A stretch of DNA of 64,000 nucleotides from Medicago truncatula (lineage: Eukaryota; Streptophyta; Magnoliopsida; Fabales; Fabaceae), in assembly GCF_003473485.1 (NCBI RefSeq), contig NC_053044.1, forward strand, positions 30,260,091 through 30,324,090, given 5' to 3'. Positions within the stretch are counted from its first letter, which is position 1, and each line of letters begins with the position of its first letter. The notes beneath the pieces were generated by a model. The model was not told where the DNA came from. It saw only the letters and a list, made by a program, of their open reading frames with translations, and did no database searches. Positions 55,260 through 64,000 of the stretch are shown in pieces. A program made the position numbers and the translations under genes.

Positions 55260-57480
55260 TCAGGGTTTTGGAATTTTCAAGAGCCTAGAAGGTGAAAGAA
55301 ACTTCGACACTGTCAGGTTTTTAAAACAAGTCGATGAACAGACTGCTGCTAGGTATGAAAATGCACATGACATTTTGAAAAATGATACTCCTACTGCAGT
55401 ACCTAAGGCTATGTTTGGATTGATGGAGAGTGATGGAATGGAATGGAGTGGGATGGAACCATGTTCCATTGTTTGGTTTTGTAAAAAAGGAATGGAATGG
55501 AATGGAGTGTGATGGAACCCATTCCATCCAATACCACTCATTCTTCCAATTTTTCATTCCATCCAATTTGGGGTGTATCCAATGGAATGAAACACATTAA
55601 TAATTTTATTACAAATTTTATCCCTGCATTTTCTATTTCACTTCTTGCGTGTGTGCAAGTTGCATTTTTTTTTCTTCCTGTTTCTCTCTCCTACAACTCT
55701 CTCTCTAATTAGTATTTTAGGTCACTTATCTACAGTTTTTTTCTTCCAGAAAACCTAACGCCTTCCATGGCCTAGTAGTTATTTAATGTTCCTCGTTGTG
55801 ACACCACAAAGTTCCACAATTTGCAGAAAATAAAATCCAATCCATATAGTAGTCATATAACAAACTTACTCCTTACTATGCGCTTCTAATCCTTTCTATG
55901 AACTGAGCCATCAACCATTATTATTATATTGGTTTAATTAAATAATATCTGAACCATTGGAGAAAATTATGCTTCAAGTTGTGTTTCATCATTAGAGGTA
56001 GATAATAAAACATCCATGTTTTAATTTGCAGCGAATTCATATTCTGGATGCATCACTCTTATATGTGAAGCATTTTTATTAAATTAGGTGTAATACATTT
56101 TTTTGATGTGAAGCAATTGTGAAGCATTTTTAATTTTTTAAATAAAGGTTAAAATTGGAATAAAAAATTATAATACATTCCATTTCGTCAACTTTCCAAA
56201 CAATGGAGCGGAAAGTTAGCTCCCTTCCATCGTGAAATATCCAAATGATGGAATGTAATCTCTATTCCATTCCGTTCCATTCAACTCCGTTCCATTCCTT
56301 TCCGCTCCGTTAGTTTTAAGTTATCTAAATAGAGCCTAAAGATGCATCTGGAAACAATAATATTCCCGGGGTGAACAATTCATAGTTGAATTTAATGATA
56401 ACAGTCCTAGCCCTATCTATGCTTGATTCCCTTGTTTTCAATGCAATATTTAAACTTTTCACTTCATTTGTCTTTTTTTTTTTTGGTACAAAAGAGGGCA
56501 AAGCCCAACTTCATCTGTTTCTTTAATAAACAGAAGTGATTTTTGTTGGTGTCCCTCACTGTGTAACACGAGAGCATTGTAATCTCATTATTATGAGTAT
56601 TATGTGGTTTCCACCGCAATGCAGTGAAAGAACATTTCTGATAAAACTTACTTTTGACAATATCTTATAGCTTAATGGGATTTTATTTCCTTAGGTTGAG
56701 GGACGCGAGCTTGACTTTAGTGAATGTGGAACGCCCAGAAAGGGTGATAGCAACAAATCTTCAGATAGTCAGCTATGAGCTTCTCCAATGCTTCTTCACA
56801 TTTGTTGAAAGATTGTAGATAGTCGTTTGTTAGTTTGTCGCAAACACGCTTCAGTTGTTATAATTAGAGTCGTTGTTGTCAACCTTTGTTACATTGGTCG
56901 GTTATTCTTCTTGGAAAGCTTCAACTTGTCTTTGTTTCTTTCATCGTATCCAAATGTAAGAATTTTTTTTATTGGTATAAAATGTAAGGCTTGGAGGCTG
57001 AAGGTTCATATCGTGAGGATCCGGGAGGTACCAACGTTCTGAAGCCTGACCAGAGACGAATTCCACAGGAATGGGGTTTTCGTTGATGAGAAGGTAAATA
57101 TCTTTTTCAGTTTTGTTTGGTTCCTTATTATTTCAATGTTATGATGACATGTATTGTTGTAGATTCTGAATAAGGATGAAGTTCATGTTATTTCAGTTTT
57201 TTTTTTTTTGCACAGTTCTAATTTTAAAACTTCAATTGGCTACAAGGGATGAAATGTCAAAACAAAGACAAGCTTACAGAAATTAGCGTACAAAATGGTA
57301 AATCTATAAGTGCTAGTGTTTTAGTTAACTGGGACATCTTATCTTCAGGATCAAATGTCATCAAGAACAACTTGAGATATGCCTTTTCCTCTAGCAAGCC
57401 ACTTCAAAGAAATCTTCCCTCCTCCTCCCAAATCCATCTTGAACCACAAGTTTTCCAAGAAGTATGAAAATTACAATGCG
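55260..57480 (+). pseudogene. Unidentified gene relic with scattered exon-like segments
   Basis: Exon-like plus-strand pieces: 55261-55408 (after TTTTCAG: GFGIFKSLEGERNFDTVRFL then KQVDEQTAARYENAHDILKN then DTPTAVPK), continuing after an insertion at 56335-56390 (KDASGNNNIPGVNNS, stop); 56694-56818 (after CTTAG: LRDASLTLVNVERPERVIAT then NLQIVSYELLQCFFTFVERL, stop); 57000-57090 (GSYREDPGGTNVLKPDQRRI then PQEWGFR, stop); 57249-57467 (72 codons, KDKLTEISVQNGKSISASVL). I do not recognise the family. They could belong to one decayed gene, but continuity is unproven. Confidence 0.35.
55409..56334. mobile_element. TIR element inserted in the unidentified relic
   Basis: Left edge GGCTATGTTTGGATTGATGG, right edge, inverted, GGCTCTATTTAGATAACTTA. 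The left interior is rich in GGAATGGAATGGAGTG; the right interior has the inverted CTATTCCATTCCGTTCCATT. The host reading frame (VPK before, KDASG after) reads continuously if the element is removed with CCTAA(A/G) as a short target duplication. No transposase. Confidence 0.55.
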
Positions 57481-58600
57481 GCTATGAGATCAATGATGAT
57501 GATACTGTTTGTATGTTCTTAGATTTTATAATCCGAAATCTCATGAATTTTAGGGTAGGAAAAGCGAAGCCCTAAAATTGCATTGCGGGCCTTATTGGTC
57601 ATCTTTTGCAACTCGATAATATCTCTCTGCATGGTGTTGCTGACCAATTAGTTGAGCAAAACACTTGTCAGGAGTAATTAAAAGGGTTAAATATGTTTTT
57701 AGTCTTTACATTTTGAGTCTGAAGAATAGTTCCTGCATTTTATTAAATGTTTTTAAAATCCTTACATTTTATCTCCGTTATCACAATTAGTCTATGTTGT
57801 TAATTCTCTAACGGAATACTGATGTGGCAGTTAGTGGGTCTCAATTATTTTAAAGTTAAATATGTTTTTGGTCCTTACATTTTGCGTGATTTTGAAGAAT
57901 AGTCCTTACATTTTAATATATGTTTTTAATAAACATATTTTACCCTAAAAGATTTATAGATCAGATTGCATGAAATTTCTACGTCACTCATCCATATCAT
58001 CAAGTGCATTGATATGGTGGTCGTCGGGGTTCCGTCACGTTATACGTCAGTGACGACAGCTGCGGTGGTCCCATTATTAATGTATGAGGTGGACCAGATT
58101 GTAAAGTTGAAATCTCAAGATAAATAGCATTCGGACGCGCGCTTAAAGAGTTATGAAAGGTAACCAAGTGTATTGCACATAAATTCAATCCAAAAAAGTG
58201 TATTGCACATATTTACAGAGAACGTCACTCAGCTAAGAAAACAAAGGATCTTGATTTGTTTTCTGTCAGTCTTCTAGATATTTGATGAGAAACTCACATG
58301 ATTTTTAAAGTAAAAGTTGAAAATTAACATAATCGAGAAAAGCATAAGTTAAAGACCTTTAAGAACAACATAAGGTTCTTAATTGTCAATTGAGAACACT
58401 GTTGGCATTTTTTGGCATCGAAAATTACATCCATACGGTACTATTTACTAAAAATAAAATGTACGAAAGCCTTGCAAAAAAGTGTTTTAACCAACCATGA
58501 CCTAAGTCAAAGTGTCAGATTGTTTTCATTGCTGAGTGTTTCTTTACATTGAAGGATTGCTAGGCTTGATGGCCATTGCAGTTCGTCAATGTTCTTTTTT
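57481..58600. other. Intergenic DNA with direct half-repeats
   Basis: 57686-57760 and 57853-57930 are direct copies of GGGTTAAATATGTTTTTAGT / AGTTAAATATGTTTTTGGTC type sequence followed by CTTACATTTT, so two half-elements of an interspersed repeat. Nothing coding is recognised. Confidence 0.4.
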
Positions 58601-58985
58601 ATGAGAGCCATTTTATGAGGATTGGTTGATGCTTAACTGCGACGTTGCAATGTCTCATCTTGCCGGCAAGGCAGCTTGTGGCTGTGTTTTGCATGATCAT
58701 GTTGGTAATCTCATCTTCAGGTACTCTAGTGATGTTAGTCTTTGTCAATTACCATGGCAGAATTATGAGCTATCTTCAAAGGCGTTGATCTTCTGATTGA
58801 CATATAGGGTTTTAACAAAGTGAGGACTGTTTTAGACTCTCTTATTGTGGTGTCTCATCTTGAAAGGATGCATCTCAAGTCATCATTGCTTCCTTCTAGT
58901 CACTTGAATCTCTAACTTACTTGACAGGTTGTCGCAGTGCTCTCAATCAGGTTCACCGTGAACAGACTTAACTGAGATATAGATT
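58601..58985 (+). mobile_element. LINE-type RNase H domain relic
   Basis: The plus strand encodes, with frame changes, LMLNCDVAMSHLAGKAACGC then VLHDHVGNLIFRYSSDVSLC, then ELWAIFKGVDLLIDI, GFNKVRTVLDSL and CRSALNQVHREQT. This is the order of the RNase H domain (RVT_3) at the end of plant LINEs and related host proteins: N(V/C)D, ELWAI, D-S-L and the final HRE. Multiple frameshifts and stops make it non-functional. No reverse transcriptase lies upstream. Confidence 0.65.
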
Positions 58986-59306
58986 CAAGCCTTGAAACAG
59001 CAATACTAGAGCAATTTTTAAAATTTGTTCACCTTCGAAATCTACTATTTACAGATTGATGGTTTAACCAATAACCAGTATAGTAACAAGCATAACCTTT
59101 GAACCATTGACGTATAGATATAAAAATAAGCTCTCAGAAAAGTTCAGTTTTTGTTACACACAAAAGTCGGACATGAAAATCAAAGTTCAAATGTTGTGAT
59201 TTTTAATTTGTAAGAGATGTGCATATAAGAAATACATATAAATTATGTTGATAACATTCATTGGTTGTCACCTCTTTTTACTACAGTAACGAAATGAAAC
59301 TCAGAA
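58986..59306. other. Short spacer downstream of BUD32
   Basis: AT-rich; presumed BUD32 3' UTR and terminator region on the minus strand. No separate gene. Confidence 0.5.
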
Positions 59307-61518
<2,212 letters not shown>

Positions 61519-61746
61519 AATATGAAATTCCTTTAATTTAACCCTTCAATGTAAAATATAAGAATTTTGTATTAATTGAAGTTGAACAAGTTTGGGTTTC
61601 ACACAGAACATTTAACAAACAGCTTATATGCACATTAAAAAGTAGAAAATGTGAAAGTAGTTTCTTTTGTATTCGACGAAATTGAAGTAAAATAGGAAAA
61701 CAGTTGAAATACATAAAAAAGGGAAAACATGACGGACAATCTTACC

Positions 61747-63462
61747 GTTTATGGCGGCGGACGACGATGTGCAGTTCGTGTTGCAGAAAAGAAAACACAG
61801 AAAGCTTTTTAAGTTTGACAAAACAGTGACTCCTTCAATTCAATTACAAATTTCTCAAAATTTCGACCATTTTTAAGTTTTTTATTTAATTTAATCTATT
61901 GGTCAATAAATGGAAAGATGAATCTTTAAAAAAAAAAGGAAGATGAGAAACTTTTGGCGACTAAAATTCGAAGAAAAAAAAATTGATACAAAAAATTATA
62001 TATAAAAAAATTGTTAGGCTAAAACAAAAAGTTATATATTTATATGAAGTGAAAAGATATTTAAATTTTTATTTATTTATCTAGTGTTATATTAATATTT
62101 AAATATATTTTTGGTCCTTATAAATATATCAACTTTTTGTTTTAGTCCCTCTAAAATTTTCCTTCAACTTTAAGTTCTTCAAAAAAATTTCATCTTCACT
62201 TTTAGTCTCTCATTTAAAGTAAACTTACATGTAGAATTTATATTTTTGAATGAAATTTTGCAGAAAAATTCATAATATTATAAGAATTTCTCCCAAAAAA
62301 ATTTAGAATTTATTACCAAAACATGAATTTAATATGAATTTTTATATTTTTGATGGTTAAAAATTCATATTAAAAAGTTCTAATTTTTTTTGGGAAATAT
62401 TTTTACAATAATCTACACATTTCAGTACAATTCCATTAAAAAAAAAAATACTAAAATTAACTTAAAAACAGTGACCAAAAGTAGTGATTGAAAATTTTAT
62501 AGAGACTAAAAGTTGAAGGAAAATTTTAGAGGGACTAAAACGAAAAGTTGATATATTTATAGGAACCAAAAATATATTTAACCCTATTTTTTATGCTAAC
62601 TATTAATCAGAGGCAACAAGTATGTCATTCTCTCATATTGATTGATTGATGCTCCATAAATTGAAAGGACTTGTTAACCGGTGTCCTCGTAGCACAAGTA
62701 GCACTTGGTGACAAGGATTTAAATAAAAAGAAGATATTTTATAAAAAAAGTTAAATACTTCGAATTCTAATATATTGATTACACATATTCTAATAAAAAG
62801 TTACCATTTAAGGGTCGAGTACCCATGAGTATTCGTTAACATTTCCCTAAGTTGAATTGTCATCATTCCCTTCGATAATTAGATAGGAGAGGAGGCAAGG
62901 ACTTTCGGAAGAGGGGATGAGAGGAAAATATAGAGAAACCTTACACCTTGTTTAAAAAAGCATTTTTGTAGAGAAAGATAAATAAATATCTATTTATGTT
63001 AATATATTTTTAATTATGAGAGTGTTGTAACATCTTATATTGGAATTAAACTATTTAAACTCTCACTACCAACAAAAAAAACTATTTAAACTCTCAAAAA
63101 CCTCCTCCAACACATATTTTGAAAAATTTTTCTATTACCAAGAAATGTAAACTCTTCCAACGCCCTTAAATTTTCCATCTTTTTTCCCAAAATCCTCTCC
63201 TCTCCTCGTAAACTCCCTACTCCCAAGCAGACTCTTAAGTTTATCCTCGGATCGGTTGTGCTAGAGTTGATGTATGAACAACTGTGGAGATATTCTCACC
63301 TTGTTCAAATTTCCAAGTCTATAATATTTATGATAATTTTTTCATTTTTATTAAATAAACCCCAAAAGTGCAATTATTGATTTACATCAGGGTTTATATA
63401 GGACCTCCAAGTATGGAGTCAGAATTGGAACAAGTTCTTTATCCATTAGTATTGCATTTGCT
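61747..63462. other. Spacer between BUD32 and the AGT2-like gene
   Basis: 61747-61850 is likely the BUD32 leader exon and promoter; the two minus-strand genes are in tandem orientation. 62100-62580 is a foldback element (own entry). 62640-63460 is non-coding, with an interrupted CTATTTAAACTCTC repeat near 63045-63095. Confidence 0.45.
62100..62580. mobile_element. Foldback element with TTTTTGGTCC ends
   Basis: Left end TAAATATATTTTTGGTCCTT then ATAAATATATCAACTTTTTG then TTTTAGTCCCTCTAAAATTT. The right end is its inverted copy with few mismatches, ending AACCAAAAATATATTTA. The interior mirror includes GGGAAATATTTTTACAATAA. 481 bp, non-coding. A right-half copy lies inside the element at 3367-4312. 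Confidence 0.8.
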
Positions 63463-63699
63463 TCACATCTTTGACATTGTGTAGTCCATCACATCTACTA
63501 GGAAATCTACAATTATGAAGTAAATAGTCTAAATTAGCAAATAAAAATAACAATAGCAAAATAGAGTATTAGGAATCAAAAGAAAATGGTGATGATGATT
63601 ATGACAATCAACCTGCATCTTCCTTATTGAAGCAAAGTGGGGGTGTGATCCTTAAAACATTTCCATAGAAGCCACCTTTCCCAACTAGCACTCCCATAT
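63463..63699 (-). CDS. Alanine-glyoxylate aminotransferase 2-like, C-terminal end (partial)
   Basis: Two terminal exons: 63699-63613 and 63506-63463. The first encodes [20 protein letters not shown] then LCFNKEDA; the second [13 protein letters not shown] and a TGA stop, with the Asp codon split (G|AT). This matches the C-terminus of class III aminotransferases of the AGT2/PYD4 family (plant pattern G(K/R)GG(L/F)YGNV(L/I)RI.PP(L/M)CF.K.DADFL). They are PLP-dependent, mitochondrial in plants and use alanine to convert glyoxylate to glycine. The PLP lysine and the rest of the protein lie beyond the right edge; the intron upstream of 63699 is at least 300 bp and no further exon is visible. Identification rests on about 42 residues. 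Confidence 0.8.
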
Positions 63700-64000
63700 C
63701 TGAAATATAATGACACCTTAATATTAGCTAAGAAAATTGTGTCACACATTTTTGATAGTTTGTACCAGATACACAAATCATGTATGCTCATTTGTGTGCC
63801 ATTTAAGGATCATTGCAATTACTAGATGAATTTGTTTTTATTGTTTAAAAAATATATTTTGAACCAAATAGAAGCTATGCAGCACCGACGCTTCAGATTG
63901 AAGACGCATCTAGTGTATGACACATGTTAGTGTATGACACGAGGGAAACACATGTGGCTACATTTGGTTATTTTATTTTCTCAAATTATTAGTAGTCTCA

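Noticed and set aside
57249..57467. 72-codon plus-strand ORF as an independent small gene
   Set aside because: No start context or family; listed only as part of an uncertain relic.

Overview
This is a 64-kb piece of plant nuclear DNA. It is AT-rich, its host genes contain spliceosomal introns, and most of the space between genes is filled with transposable-element debris. The gene set (group I WRKY, type I MADS, WUN1-like, BUD32, mitochondrial ribosomal mS29/DAP3, FAR1-like relic) together with the style of the repeats (short tRNA-derived SINEs, foldback MITEs with a CCTTTAAGTTT core, LINE relics) suggests a papilionoid legume, probably Medicago or a close relative. The species is an inference; no database was consulted. 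There are no bacterial-type operons, no CRISPR array and no rRNA genes.

Layout. 1-300: tail of a LINE relic. 1185-2681 (-): single-exon membrane-anchored methyltransferase-like gene with a C-terminal FkbM-like domain (DUF7870 type). 3.3-8.5 kb: foldback and terminal-inverted-repeat (TIR) elements and unassigned relic DNA. 8586-12695 (-): complete five-exon WRKY33-type transcription factor of 508 aa. 13-16.7 kb: copia gag scrap and a SINE. 16924-18331 (-): two-exon type I MADS-box gene whose first exon is too short for a simple ORF search. 18.7-29.5 kb: repeats, including a non-autonomous MULE with a 9-bp target-site duplication, a decayed LINE, a tandem duplication and a long-TIR element that swallowed a LINE end. 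29945-30507 (+): WUN1-like gene with a TATA box and a foldback MITE just after its stop. 33678-37745 (+): seven-exon mS29/DAP3 gene of 443 aa. 38-48 kb: a dense graveyard with an hAT MITE, foldbacks, a second MULE, nested Stowaway-like MITEs, a FAR1-like pseudogene, and a TIR element carrying a young SINE. 48620-50383 (+): intronless F-box-like/LRR gene ending in a possible CaaX box. 51.6-52.9 kb (+): inositol/sugar transporter pseudogene. 53-59 kb: MITEs, unassigned exon-like relics and an RNase H relic. 59307-61518 (-): six-exon BUD32/PRPK kinase of 226 aa. 63463-63699 (-): last two exons of an alanine-glyoxylate aminotransferase 2-like gene that runs off the right edge.

The genes do not form a pathway. 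They are independent host genes embedded in transposon-rich DNA. For multi-exon genes I reconstructed reading frames across introns by matching GT/AG sites, intron phase and expected protein motifs; exon coordinates are given in each entry. Target-site duplications were read directly from the sequence.

Nothing here convincingly amounts to a new biological system. The most useful second-look items are the possible C-terminal prenylation signal on the LRR protein, the recovered MADS exon, and several precisely delimited non-autonomous transposons, two of which carry internal minisatellites.
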